Shown here: positions 25,279-34,269 of the stretch, one piece after another
Layout: each line of letters opens with the position of its first letter
How positions within the stretch are numbered: the first letter of the stretch is position 1
Origin: an uncultured Eubacteriales bacterium
Lineage (GTDB): Bacteria; Bacillota; Clostridia; Oscillospirales; Oscillospiraceae
Assembly: GCA_900544945.1 (NCBI GenBank)
Contig: UQXG01000002.1
Span: 1-44,717 of the forward strand
Direction of reading: 5' to 3'
DNA: 44,717 nucleotides
The notes under the pieces: generated by a model
The model's input: only the letters and a program-made list of their open reading frames with translations
Database searches by the model: none
Told to the model about the DNA's origin: nothing
Program-made: the position numbers and the translations under genes

Positions 25279-26381
25279 TTTTCCCACTCCTGTAGGTAAT
25301 CCATATGGGCTTTCGCCATATTCTCAAGGGTGTAATTCCGGATTTTTTTCAGGGAGATACGACCCATGGCAGGCATATCCGAGGAAAGAAGGCACCGAAG
25401 CCGATCGGCCAGGGCGTTTTCATCCCCAACGGGAACGATGTAGCCGTTGACCCCGTTTTCCACCAGCTCCATGCCGGCCACGCACCGGTCGGTGGTGACC
25501 ACCGGCAGACCATAGGCCATGGCCTCATTGATAACCAGACCCCAGATGTCCTCCCGGGTGGGCAGAACAAAGGCATCCGCCGCCTTGTAATATTCCGCCA
25601 GCTCCGTCTTGGGTTTGAAGCCCACAAAGTGGACGTTGGCAAGACCCAATTTCTCCCGCAAAGCCACATATTCCGGCGTGGCCTCACCGCCCACTAAGTA
25701 AATGCCCACGTCCCTATCCAGCCGGGCGGCGGCCTTCAGAAGCACATCGAAGCCTTTTCGGGGGATGAACTGGCCGATGGCCAGGAGCACTTTTTCTTCC
25801 GGAATGCCCAGAGCTTCCCGGATTCTCCGTTTCTCTTCCTGGGGCACCACCTCCGGAAGAATGTCCGCCTGATAGAAGGAAGAAAAGGGATATTCCCGGA
25901 TGCCTTCGGGCTTTGCCCCATAGTGCACCAGATATTTGGTGGTCTGCTTACCGGTGCTGAGCCAGCAGTTGGCAAGACGAACCAGGAAGCGCTTACAAGC
26001 AAATTTCAGTCTGCCGTCCGGACGGATAAGCCCGCCGTCCACCTCCATGGTGAAGGGAATTCCATGCAGACGCATGTAGAGCATGGCTAGGATAGCTGTG
26101 GGAGAGGAATAGCCGCCCACAAAAATGGCGTCGTACTCCCCTTTTTTCAGCCATTTGCAGACCTCAAAGCAAAGCTGCTTGCCCTTGAGCGCGCAGGTGG
26201 TTTTCAGCTGGACGGAGCGGAAGCCCCCCTGCCCCGGCTCAAACCACTTGGCATCCCGGTGAGACACGTCGGCGCAGGGACGGGAATAGAGCACCGTCAC
26301 CTGGGCGGTTTTGCCCAGCTCGTCAAAAAACCGAACCCGGTAGGGCGAGGCATAGGTGGTCAAAAACAGAATCCGTTTCAT
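25275..26381 (-). CDS. Glycosyltransferase family 4
   Basis: 368 residues from ATG 26381, with GGAGG six bases upstream and 11 bases after the licD-like stop. N-domain RILFLTTYASPYRVRFFDEL and DAIFVGGYSSPTAIL; C-domain LAIGQFIPRKGFDVLLKAA (about 205), LVGGEATPEYVAL, HFVGFKPKTELAEYYKAADAF-type segment and TREDIWGLVINEAMAYGLPVV. The WGLVINEAM phrase is characteristic of this GT4 subgroup. Sugar specificity is not evident. Confidence 0.9.
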   Translation of the reverse strand: MKRILFLTTYASPYRVRFFDELGKTAQVTVLYSRPCADVSHRDAKWFEPGQGGFRSVQLKTTCALKGKQLCFEVCKWLKKGEYDAIFVGGYSSPTAILAMLYMRLHGIPFTMEVDGGLIRPDGRLKFACKRFLVRLANCWLSTGKQTTKYLVHYGAKPEGIREYPFSSFYQADILPEVVPQEEKRRIREALGIPEEKVLLAIGQFIPRKGFDVLLKAAARLDRDVGIYLVGGEATPEYVALREKLGLANVHFVGFKPKTELAEYYKAADAFVLPTREDIWGLVINEAMAYGLPVVTTDRCVAGMELVENGVNGYIVPVGDENALADRLRCLLSSDMPAMGRISLKKIRNYTLENMAKAHMDYLQEWEK

Positions 26382-26392
26382 GGCTTCCTCCG

Positions 26393-27211
26393 TCATTCGC
26401 CGAAATCGATTTTCACAATCTGGTGGCGGTTTTCCCGGCTGCCCTCCGGGGGCAGAACCATATACTCCCCATACATGGAGCGCAGATATCCGTCATAATC
26501 CCCGGGGCCCGGGAAGGTCTCCCCCTCGAAGGTGTAGGGTGCCAGATTCTCCAGCCACTCCCGGCGGAAGTACTTGGTTGCGCTTCCCGGGTACTGCTGC
26601 TGAACCGTCTGGGATTCCGGGTAGGACACCGCCAGGGCGTCGTAGCCCTTGGCAAGGTCATGCTGGCTCACGAAGAGGGATTTGAGCTGATAGTAAAGAT
26701 ACCCGACCCGCTTTTTCCAGAGAAAGTGTCCGTCCTCCACCCAGGGCCGGTAGCCGGATTTCATCAGCTTCGTCCGGTAAATAGAGCGCAGGCGGCGTTC
26801 CAGCTTTTGCCGCTCCGCTTCCGTTTCCGGGGCGTTGTCAAAGGGAAAAATATCCACATAAAAGCCGTTTTCCTTGAGCCGCCGGGTTTTTTTGCCCTCC
26901 AAATAGACGGTTCCCCGCTTCATGACCTTGCCGAAGGGCAGGCCGTAGTTGGGCTCGGAGTACCAGTTCTGGAAGAAGAACTCCGGCTTCAGCTTTTCCG
27001 GGGCAATCCGGCAGAATTTCTCATAATCCGGTCGAAGCATCCCCATGTCCATGTCGTCATCCCAGGGAATGAAGCCCTGATGCCGCACGGCCCCCAGGAA
27101 GGTGCCGTGAGCCAGAAAGTAGGAAATGTCGTTTTCCTCACAAACTCGCTTGATTTCTTTGCCGATCTCCAGCTGGGTCAGCTGAACCCGGCGCAGCGTT
27201 TTTTGATCCAT
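26393..27211 (-). CDS. LicD-family phosphotransferase
   Basis: 272 residues. LicD/fukutin-related nucleotidyl-transferase-fold protein that transfers a phospho-substituent (phosphocholine in LicD of pneumococcus and Haemophilus) to a sugar of a surface glycan. The core HGTFLGAVRHQGFIPWDDD (residues 35-53) contains G-T-x-L-G and the WDDDMD metal-binding cluster, and YVDIFPFDNAP is the second conserved block. No signal peptide. Its ATG follows the preceding stop with no gap. No licA/licB/licC choline genes are in the window, so the transferred group could be phosphocholine or another phospho-alcohol. Confidence 0.9.
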   Translation of the reverse strand: MDQKTLRRVQLTQLEIGKEIKRVCEENDISYFLAHGTFLGAVRHQGFIPWDDDMDMGMLRPDYEKFCRIAPEKLKPEFFFQNWYSEPNYGLPFGKVMKRGTVYLEGKKTRRLKENGFYVDIFPFDNAPETEAERQKLERRLRSIYRTKLMKSGYRPWVEDGHFLWKKRVGYLYYQLKSLFVSQHDLAKGYDALAVSYPESQTVQQQYPGSATKYFRREWLENLAPYTFEGETFPGPGDYDGYLRSMYGEYMVLPPEGSRENRHQIVKIDFGE

Positions 27212-28471
27212 TCAGCCTTCCTCCTTTGTAAGTCCTGCCTGCTGGGCAAAAGCCATGCAGGGAAACAGCCAGAAGAACAGATTCGCCGCCAGATTCTGGG
27301 TGTTGAAGGACAAAAACAGAATCCCCAGCAGAATCAGATTTCCGAAGAGGCTGCGTTTTTTGTCCCAAAGCATTTTCACCCACACCACCACGCTCAGCCC
27401 GCCGCCAAAGATACCCGTGGCGGCGAAAAGCACCAGGGTGGAGGTGGTATTGTGATTGGTGCCGTGGAGCACCGGGTGGAAATTCGCACCCAGCAGGGGG
27501 TGTTGAGCGAAAAAGCGCAGATCCGTAAAATAGGCGTTGATCCGGTCAACCAGAGATTCGGAATCCGTGGTCAGCCGGGTAACGATGTCCCCGAACTCAA
27601 AGAGGATGCTGTTGCCGTAGAGAATCCGCTTGGTTTTCAGCAGGTAGAGAACCACCAGCACCACACCGGCAAGACCTGCCAGCAGCACCAAAAGCGTCCT
27701 TCTTCCCTGCTTCGTCCGGTGGTAGCCCTTGTCAAAGAACAGAAAGACGGCAAACACCACCAGCTCGATCACGCCGGGAACGGAGAAGGTGCTCACCATG
27801 GTGAGCGTCAGAACGGCACTAATGACCCAGGTTTTCCAGGGCTTGTCCCAAGCCGCCGTATAATGGTTCAGGTAAAGCCCCAGAATCAGAAAATACTGGT
27901 AGACCCCCGGCTCCCGGAACAGTCCGAAATTCCGGTGCCAGTAGGGCTCCGTGCCCGTAAAGCACAGACCGAAGTCATAGAACCACATACCTGCCGGATT
28001 GATCCAGATCTTTGGCTTGAACACATCTCCCCAGACCAGGTGCCGCAGGCCATAGGTGGCCAGCAGCGAATAGGCAGACAGCGCCGTGATGATCACCAGG
28101 TAGGTTTTCGCCACCCGGCGGCTGTCCGTGAAATAGGTCAGGAACACCGCAAACACCGGGCACACCGCAACACTTAGGTACATCATCTGCCAGTCCCGCT
28201 TGAAAAGCATAATGAGCAGATACATGCCCAGAGGGATTGCCATGAGCACCATCCGTCTGTCCGTGAAAATCTCCCGCAGATGATGCCGGTTCACGGCCAG
28301 AAAGACAAGCCCCGTCAGCACCATCACCGCCAGCATAGCAAACTGAGACGGATAAAATCCCAGCCGCAGAGAGGAAATCAGGGTGTCCCGGGTCAGAAGC
28401 AGCAGGGCAAACAGCACCAGCCCAAAGGCAGCGGGCCAGAATCGGCTTTTGGGAAAGGGATATTGTTTCAT
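27212..28471 (-). CDS. Wzy-like O-antigen/capsule polymerase (membrane protein)
   Basis: 419 residues with about 10-12 hydrophobic segments and one larger polar loop containing FDRIN-like and LGANFHPVLHGTNHNTT sequence. The segment YWHRNFGLFREPGVYQYF is the diagnostic motif of the O-antigen polymerase/ligase-type membrane proteins in Gram-positive capsule loci. It would polymerise repeat units on the outer face of the membrane after flipping. Start ATG 28471 overlaps the upstream stop (ATGA); a longer frame to 28609 is not homologous. Identification rests on topology, the REPG motif and context. Confidence 0.85.
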   Translation of the reverse strand: MKQYPFPKSRFWPAAFGLVLFALLLLTRDTLISSLRLGFYPSQFAMLAVMVLTGLVFLAVNRHHLREIFTDRRMVLMAIPLGMYLLIMLFKRDWQMMYLSVAVCPVFAVFLTYFTDSRRVAKTYLVIITALSAYSLLATYGLRHLVWGDVFKPKIWINPAGMWFYDFGLCFTGTEPYWHRNFGLFREPGVYQYFLILGLYLNHYTAAWDKPWKTWVISAVLTLTMVSTFSVPGVIELVVFAVFLFFDKGYHRTKQGRRTLLVLLAGLAGVVLVVLYLLKTKRILYGNSILFEFGDIVTRLTTDSESLVDRINAYFTDLRFFAQHPLLGANFHPVLHGTNHNTTSTLVLFAATGIFGGGLSVVVWVKMLWDKKRSLFGNLILLGILFLSFNTQNLAANLFFWLFPCMAFAQQAGLTKEEG

Positions 28472-29577
28472 AAAGCGTTCCCTCCTGTCAGTTCCAGTAT
28501 GGCATCGCGCAGGTGCTCCGGCCCCCGGGGTACGGCAATGCCGCCGTAGGCCTTCGCAACTTCCTCGCAGGCAGTGTCCTGATAGACCACCGTTTTCGTG
28601 CCGCAGCAACAGGCCTCCAGCACCGTCATGCCGAAGGTTTCCTCGGTGCTGGGGCAGACAAATACGTCCGCGGCGGTGTAGGCCTGCACCAGTTGTCGGA
28701 CATTGTCCGTTCTGGGAAGACCCAGAATTTCCTTGGGAAGGGCGGCCAGCTGTCGGTCATTCAGACCGATGAGGACGATTCTGTATTCTCCGCTCAGCAG
28801 CTTGGACAGAGCCAGGAAGTCCTTCAGCCCCTTCCGCTCCTCCCAGACGCTGGCAACGCCCAGGATAATTTTCGTATTTTCCAGGTGGTATTTCTCCCGG
28901 AAATCCCAAAGGGTTGGCTTAAAAACCGATTTGTCCACCTGATTATAGATAACCTCCACCGGGTAATCCTTCAGAAAACTCTCCTTCACCCGGCCTTCCA
29001 GCCAGTGGGAGGGCACGGTCAGGGTCAGGTTGGGGATGCCGGTAAAGAGGGCACGCTTGCGAAGATAGTTTTTTCGGCTGTTGTCCGCCAGGAAGCTTGC
29101 GGGATAGGTACCCTTCTGAGGGCAGTGATGGCAGCCGGTTTTCCACTTCTGGCAGCCCACATAGTCAAAATAGGCGCAGTGGCCGGTGAAGGCCCAGCAG
29201 TCGTGGAGCGTCCAGCGGATTTCCTTCCCGCAGGTGCGCAGGTAGGAAAACAACTCCCCCACATGCAGGTAGTAGCCGTGCAGGTTATGAAGCCAGATCA
29301 CGTCCGGGTCGTAATCCCCCACCCAGCGGAGGAATTTCTTCGTTGCCTGCCGGGAGCAAAATCCCGCATTGTCCAGAAGCCGGCTTTCCAGGCCATGGAG
29401 CCGGTTGTCAAAGTCAGAGCCGATGCGCACCGTGGTCACATCGTCACAGTTGGCTTTCTTTCTTCCGTAGGCGAGCACGCAGGTGTGCCCCTGGGCGGTC
29501 AATGTCCGGCACTGATCTGCCGCGATTCGCCCGGTGCTGCCGTAGCCCGCGGTCACGTTGATAAATAAATACCTCAC
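28468..29577 (-). CDS. Glycosyltransferase family 4 with cysteine-rich insert
   Basis: 369 residues. I chose GTG 29577: AAGGAGG lies 7 bases before it and the protein then begins VRYLFINVTAGYGSTGRI. The N-domain has a five-cysteine segment at residues 127-152 (HDCWAFTGHC, GC, GCHHCP) typical of one GT4 subgroup and possibly metal binding. C-domain: VASVWEERKGLKDFL (about 215-230), LIGLNDRQLAAL, ADVFVCPSTEETFGMTVLEACCCG with E-x7-E. It follows capG by 17 bases and overlaps the polymerase gene by 4. Confidence 0.9.
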   Translation of the reverse strand: MRYLFINVTAGYGSTGRIAADQCRTLTAQGHTCVLAYGRKKANCDDVTTVRIGSDFDNRLHGLESRLLDNAGFCSRQATKKFLRWVGDYDPDVIWLHNLHGYYLHVGELFSYLRTCGKEIRWTLHDCWAFTGHCAYFDYVGCQKWKTGCHHCPQKGTYPASFLADNSRKNYLRKRALFTGIPNLTLTVPSHWLEGRVKESFLKDYPVEVIYNQVDKSVFKPTLWDFREKYHLENTKIILGVASVWEERKGLKDFLALSKLLSGEYRIVLIGLNDRQLAALPKEILGLPRTDNVRQLVQAYTAADVFVCPSTEETFGMTVLEACCCGTKTVVYQDTACEEVAKAYGGIAVPRGPEHLRDAILELTGGNAL

Positions 29578-29594
29578 GTCCTCGCCTCCTTGCT

Positions 29595-30770
29595 TCAAAA
29601 CTTCCGCCAGACCATCTTATCCACCACACCGGTGTAGGACTGGATGATTTTGACCACCTTGTCGGACACGTTTTCGTCCCGGTAGTCGGGGACGGGAATG
29701 CCCAGATCGCCGTTCCGGTTCATCTCCACCGCCACATCCACCGCCTGGAGAAGGCCCTTTTCGTCAATCCCGGACAGGATAAAGCTGCCCTTATCCAGAG
29801 CCTCCGGCCGCTCGGTGGAGGTGCGGATGCACACCGCCGGGAAGGGATGGCCTGCGGATGTAAAGAAGCTGGATTCTTCCGGCAGAGTGCCGGAATCGGA
29901 CACCACACAGAAGGCGTTCATTTGCAGACAGTTGTAGTCATGGAAGCCCAGAGGCGCATGGGCAATCACCCGCTTATCCAGAGCAAAGCCGCTCACCTCC
30001 AGCCGCTTTTTCGACCGGGGATGGCAGGAATAGAGAATGGGCATATCGTACTTTTCCGCCATGGCGTTGATGGCGTTGAAAAGAGACAGGAAGTTTTTCT
30101 CCGTATCGATATTTTCCTCCCGGTGGGCGGAGAGCAGAATGTACTTGCCCTTCTGGAGACCCAAACGGGCGTGAATGTCGGAAGCTTCCATTTTGGATAA
30201 ATTCTGGTGGAGCACCTCGGCCATGGGAGAGCCGGTGACGTAGGTCCTCTCCTTGGGCAGACCCGTATCCGCCAGATACCGGCGGGCGTGCTCGGAATAG
30301 GCCATGTTCACATCGGAAATGATGTCCACAATCCGCCGGTTGGTTTCCTCGGGCAGGCACTCATCCTTGCAGCGATTGCCTGCCTCCATGTGGAAAATGG
30401 GGATGTGCAGCCGCTTGGCACCGATGACGGACAGGCAGGAATTGGTGTCACCCAGCACCAGCACCGCGTCGGGTTGAATGCGCACCATCAGCTTGTAGGA
30501 CTCGGCGATGATGTTGCCCATGGTTTCCCCCAGGTCGGCACCCACGGCGTCCAGATACACCTCCGGATCGGCAAGCTCCAGGTCGTGGAAGAACACGCCG
30601 TTCAGGTTGTAGTCGTAGTTCTGCCCCGTGTGGGCCAGAATCACGTCAAAATAGCGCCGGGTTTTGTTGATCACCGCCGACAGCCGGATGATCTCCGGCC
30701 GGGTGCCGACAATAATCAAAAGCTTCAGCTTTCCGTTATTCCGGAAGGAAATGTTCGAATAATCCGCCAT
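29595..30770 (-). CDS. capG: UDP-N-acetyl-L-fucosamine synthase, C2 epimerase (CapG/FnlC)
   Basis: 391 residues from ATG 30770 (AGGAG five bases upstream). It belongs to the UDP-GlcNAc 2-epimerase fold: IVGTRPEIIRLS near residue 20, GDTNS, HMEAGNRCKDECLPEE (about 135-150) and SDSGTLPEES. The NRCKDECLPEE variant and its position after capE and capF separate CapG/FnlC from ordinary WecB. It makes the last step, epimerising UDP-N-acetyl-L-pneumosamine (6-deoxy-talo) at C2 to UDP-L-FucNAc, in the cytoplasm. Ten bases after capF. Confidence 0.92.
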   Translation of the reverse strand: MADYSNISFRNNGKLKLLIIVGTRPEIIRLSAVINKTRRYFDVILAHTGQNYDYNLNGVFFHDLELADPEVYLDAVGADLGETMGNIIAESYKLMVRIQPDAVLVLGDTNSCLSVIGAKRLHIPIFHMEAGNRCKDECLPEETNRRIVDIISDVNMAYSEHARRYLADTGLPKERTYVTGSPMAEVLHQNLSKMEASDIHARLGLQKGKYILLSAHREENIDTEKNFLSLFNAINAMAEKYDMPILYSCHPRSKKRLEVSGFALDKRVIAHAPLGFHDYNCLQMNAFCVVSDSGTLPEESSFFTSAGHPFPAVCIRTSTERPEALDKGSFILSGIDEKGLLQAVDVAVEMNRNGDLGIPVPDYRDENVSDKVVKIIQSYTGVVDKMVWRKF

Positions 30771-30780
30771 AATTTCTCCT

Positions 30781-31980
30781 TTATACCGGCTCAAAGAAGG
30801 TATCCGGTTTTTCCGGGTCGAAGCACTCGTTTGCCCACATGAGGGTCACAAGATTTTCTGTTTCGGACAGGTTGATAATGTTGTGGGTGTAGCCCGGAAG
30901 CATATGCACCGCCTGGATTTCTGCCCCGGAAACCTCAAAATTCAGGATTTCCTCCGTGCCGATTTTTCGCTGCTGAATGAGGCCGTGTCCGGAGACCACA
31001 ATGAAAAATTCCCATTTGGTGTTGTGCCAGTGCTGTCCCTTGGTAATGCCGGGCTTTGAGATATTTACGCTGAACTGGCCGCAATTTTCGGTTTTCAGCA
31101 GCTCCGTGAAGCTGCCCCGGACATCCACGTTGGTTTTCGGGGTAAAAATCGCCTTTTCGGCGGGCAGATAGGACAGATAAGTGGAATAGAGCTTCTTGGC
31201 AAAGCAGCCTGCCGGAATTTCCGGCATTTTCAGAGTCTGGGGCTGGGCTCGGAAAGCATCCAGAAGAGAAACAATTTCTCCCAGGGTGACGCTGTGGGTC
31301 ACGGGAGCCGCACAGAACCTGCCATCTGCCCGGAACACCGGGGTCAGTCCCTCAAATTCGCAGGCGTGGGCTTTCCCTTCCAGAACGTCCAGCATTTCCG
31401 TCACCAGGTCGTCAATGTACAGCATTTCCAGCCGGACGGTGGGGTCATTGACCTGAATGGGCAGGTCATGGGCATAATTGCTGCAGAAGGTTGCCACCAC
31501 ACTGTTGTAGTTGGGACGGCACCACTTGCCGAAAAGATTGGGGAACCGGTACACCAGCACCCTGGCTCCGGTCTCCTGGGCATAGCGGAAGAACAAGTCC
31601 TCCCCTGCCTTCTTGGACTTGCCGTAGTCTCCATCGGCATAGCGGCCGATGAGGGTGGCCTGAATGGAGGACGACAGCATCACCGGGCAGGTATTATGGT
31701 ATTTTTTCAGGGTGTCCAGCAAGGTGGAAGCGAAGCCGAAGTTTCCTTCCATGAACTCCCGGGAGTCCTGAGGCCGGTTCACTCCCGCCAGGTTGAAGAC
31801 AAAATCCGCATTTTGGCAGCCCTCTTCCAGAAGCTCTGCCGGAGAATCCTTGTCGTAGAGGTAAAGCCGGTCAACGGAAAGCTTGGGTCGGGTTCTGTCC
31901 GTGCCGTTTTGCAGACAGTGCAGAGCTGCGGCCAGGTTTTTCCCCACGAATCCGGCGGCACCGGTAATCAGAATGTTCAT
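30781..31980 (-). CDS. capF: Bifunctional UDP-sugar reductase/epimerase CapF (FnlB)
   Basis: 399 residues in two domains: an N-terminal short-chain dehydrogenase (ITGAAGFVGKNL at 5-16, NAD(P)-binding; a YGKSKKAGE-type YxxxK near 118-122) to about 245, and a C-terminal cupin (GITKGQHWHNTKWEFF near 320, with metal-binding histidines). This architecture is specific to CapF, which epimerises at C3 and reduces at C4 in the UDP-L-FucNAc pathway. The ribosome binding site GAGGAAC is upstream. Between capE (gap 13) and capG. Confidence 0.94.
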   Translation of the reverse strand: MNILITGAAGFVGKNLAAALHCLQNGTDRTRPKLSVDRLYLYDKDSPAELLEEGCQNADFVFNLAGVNRPQDSREFMEGNFGFASTLLDTLKKYHNTCPVMLSSSIQATLIGRYADGDYGKSKKAGEDLFFRYAQETGARVLVYRFPNLFGKWCRPNYNSVVATFCSNYAHDLPIQVNDPTVRLEMLYIDDLVTEMLDVLEGKAHACEFEGLTPVFRADGRFCAAPVTHSVTLGEIVSLLDAFRAQPQTLKMPEIPAGCFAKKLYSTYLSYLPAEKAIFTPKTNVDVRGSFTELLKTENCGQFSVNISKPGITKGQHWHNTKWEFFIVVSGHGLIQQRKIGTEEILNFEVSGAEIQAVHMLPGYTHNIINLSETENLVTLMWANECFDPEKPDTFFEPV

Positions 31981-31993
31981 AGCAGTTCCTCAC

Positions 31994-33043
31994 TCAGGCC
32001 TTTTCCCGAATGGCAGCCAGTTCTTCCCGGATATAGGCAAGGGACAGAAGCTTTTCCTTCACCTGCTCCACATCCAGCAGCTGGGTATTGTTGGAATTGA
32101 ACTCGGTGAGCACATTCCGTTGAGCATCGCCCACCCGGAAATATTTGTCGTAATTCAGGTCCCGCTTGTCAGATGGCACCCGGTAGAAATTCCCAAGGTC
32201 AATGGCGTGGGCGCACTCCTCGTTGGTCAGCAAAGTCTCGTACATTTTTTCGCCGTGGCGGATGCCGATGACCTTGATTTCGTGACCGGGATGGAACAGC
32301 TCCGTCACTGCCTGAGCCAGCACCCGGATGGTGCAGGCAGGAGCCTTCTGTACCAGGATATCCCCGCTGGTGCCGTTCTCAAAAGCGAAAAGCACCAGGT
32401 CAACGGCCTCCTCCAGGGACATGATGAACCTTGTCATGTTCGGCTCGGTGATGGTAATGGGGCTTCCGGATTTGATCTGGTCAATCCACAGAGGGATAAC
32501 GCTTCCCCGGGAGCACATGACGTTGCCGTAGCGGGTGCAGCAGATTTTGGTGTTCTCCGGATCAACCGTCCGGGACTTGGCTACGATGACCTTCTCCATC
32601 ATGGCTTTGGAGGTGCCCATGGCGTTCACCGGGTAGGCCGCCTTGTCGGTAGACAGGCAAATCACCGTCTTGACCCCCTCGTCAATGGCGGCGGTGAGCA
32701 CATTATCCGTGCCGATGACGTTGGTCTTCACCGCCTCCATGGGGAAAAACTCGCAGGAAGGCACCTGCTTCAAAGCCGCCGCATGGAAAATGTAGTCCAC
32801 CCCGTGGATGGCGTTTTTTACGGACTGCAAATCCCGGACATCGCCGATGAAGAACTTGATTTTCGCCGAAGCCTCGGGCATTTTCGCCTGGAACTCGTGG
32901 CGCATGTCATCCTGCTTCTTCTCGTCCCGGGAGAAAATCCGGATTTCGCCGATGTCCGTATCCAGGAACCGATTCAGCACCGCGTTGCCGAAGGAACCGG
33001 TGCCGCCGGTAATCATCAGGGTCTTGCCCGCAAAGATACTCAT
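31994..33043 (-). CDS. capE: UDP-N-acetylglucosamine 4,6-dehydratase/5-epimerase CapE (FnlA)
   Basis: 349 residues from ATG 33043, overlapping the upstream stop as ATGA. Soluble extended SDR: TGGTGSFGN at 12-20, STDKAAYP near 131 and the catalytic M142-x3-K146 in AMGTSKAMME, where methionine replaces the usual tyrosine as in CapE and FlaA1. It converts UDP-GlcNAc to the 4-keto-6-deoxy-L-sugar that starts UDP-L-FucNAc synthesis. Shorter than, and without the membrane part of, the CapD-like protein at 35776. A longer frame to 33106 is not homologous. Confidence 0.94.
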   Translation of the reverse strand: MSIFAGKTLMITGGTGSFGNAVLNRFLDTDIGEIRIFSRDEKKQDDMRHEFQAKMPEASAKIKFFIGDVRDLQSVKNAIHGVDYIFHAAALKQVPSCEFFPMEAVKTNVIGTDNVLTAAIDEGVKTVICLSTDKAAYPVNAMGTSKAMMEKVIVAKSRTVDPENTKICCTRYGNVMCSRGSVIPLWIDQIKSGSPITITEPNMTRFIMSLEEAVDLVLFAFENGTSGDILVQKAPACTIRVLAQAVTELFHPGHEIKVIGIRHGEKMYETLLTNEECAHAIDLGNFYRVPSDKRDLNYDKYFRVGDAQRNVLTEFNSNNTQLLDVEQVKEKLLSLAYIREELAAIREKA

Positions 33044-34269
33044 GTACTTGACTCTCCTTCCTGCCCCAGAAGTGCCTGGAAAAGGCGGACATACTGGGCA
33101 GTGCAAATTTCTTTGGTATATTTTTTCTCGTAGAGGCTGCGGCAGACCCGGCGCATGGTTTGAACGGTTTCCGGGCTGTCTTTCAGCATCCGGATTTTTT
33201 CCGCCAGCCGCTCCCCTTCCCCGTTTCGCACCCAGCAGCCGGCACCGGCCTCAATGTCCGAGACGATGTCGCCTTCGTCCATAACCGCAAGCAAGGGGAT
33301 GCCCTGCATCATGTAGCTGTAGGTTTTACTGGGGCAGCACAGGCCGGTGCTGCCCGCCACCAACGTCACCAGGGCGCAGTCGCTGATGGCAAGGGCATTT
33401 TCGAAATCCGCCCCATGGAGAAATGGATAAATCGCAATGTTTTCGATGTTTTCCTCCCGGACGGTCTGCTGCAGAGTTTCCAGCTTATTGCCGTGTCCGG
33501 CGAAGAGAAAGAACACATCCGGATCATCCTTCAAAGCCCAGACAGCGGACAAAATGGTCTGCATGTCCTGCATGGTGCCCATATTGCCGAAATAGGACAC
33601 GGTAAACCGATTCTTGGTGATGTCCCGGAAGGGATTTTGCTCCCGATTGGTATTCAGAACGCCCTTGTCCTCGTACCAGTTGGGAATCACGTCGATTCTC
33701 TCCGCCGGGAAATTCCGGTGGGTGCGGATGTAATCCTTCATCTCCCGGGACAGGGCCACAATCCGGTCGGCGCGCTTGCAGATGCAGCGGTTGATGTGGT
33801 TCATCAGGCGGCAGATGGGGTTCTTTTCTCCCAGGGTGCCAGTGACCGTGGCCACCTCCGGGTACAGATCATAGCTGACGAAAACCAGCTTGGTGCCAAA
33901 AAGTGCCTTGGCCCAGGTGGCAATCCAGGGCAGAATCGGCGGATTGGAATAGACCACCACACTGCGATAGCCGGAAAGCCTGGGCAGATTCAGCAGCACC
34001 ATAAAGGTAAAGGAAAAATAATTGAGGATCCGACCCAGAAAGCCGGAACGATCCAGCTGGAGATATTTCAGCCGCCGGATGAAAATCCCCTCCACCGTCT
34101 CCGTCTGGGGAACGTTCTCCCTGTCCGAGTACTCTCTGGGGTAGCCGCAGAGCACCTCCACGGAAAAGCCCGCCTGATGCAGAGCCTTGGCGGTATCAAA
34201 GGGCAGCACCGCCGAGGAAATATACTCCGGATAGAAAAACTGACACAGAAACAGAATATCCTTTTTCAC
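33040..34269 (-). CDS. Glycosyltransferase family 4, CapL/WbuB-like (probable L-FucNAc transferase)
   Basis: 409 residues, GTG start at 34269 overlapping the upstream stop as GTGA. N-domain DILFLCQFFYPEYISSAVLP; VVYSNPPILPWIA and SYDLYPEVA are WbuB-like; C-domain SYFGNMGTMQDMQTIL, FLFAGHGNKLETL and CPSKTYSYMMQGIPLL (about 325), which replaces the E-x7-E motif and is the hallmark of the WbuB/CapL group. These transferases add L-FucNAc and are usually beside capEFG/fnlABC, as here. The sugar assignment is by family and context; a direct test is lacking. Confidence 0.85.
   Translation of the reverse strand: MKKDILFLCQFFYPEYISSAVLPFDTAKALHQAGFSVEVLCGYPREYSDRENVPQTETVEGIFIRRLKYLQLDRSGFLGRILNYFSFTFMVLLNLPRLSGYRSVVVYSNPPILPWIATWAKALFGTKLVFVSYDLYPEVATVTGTLGEKNPICRLMNHINRCICKRADRIVALSREMKDYIRTHRNFPAERIDVIPNWYEDKGVLNTNREQNPFRDITKNRFTVSYFGNMGTMQDMQTILSAVWALKDDPDVFFLFAGHGNKLETLQQTVREENIENIAIYPFLHGADFENALAISDCALVTLVAGSTGLCCPSKTYSYMMQGIPLLAVMDEGDIVSDIEAGAGCWVRNGEGERLAEKIRMLKDSPETVQTMRRVCRSLYEKKYTKEICTAQYVRLFQALLGQEGESST

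Noticed and set aside
26423..28177. 584-residue plus-strand open frame opposite licD-like and wzy-like genes
   Set aside because: His/Gln-rich mirror frame spanning two genes; no motifs.
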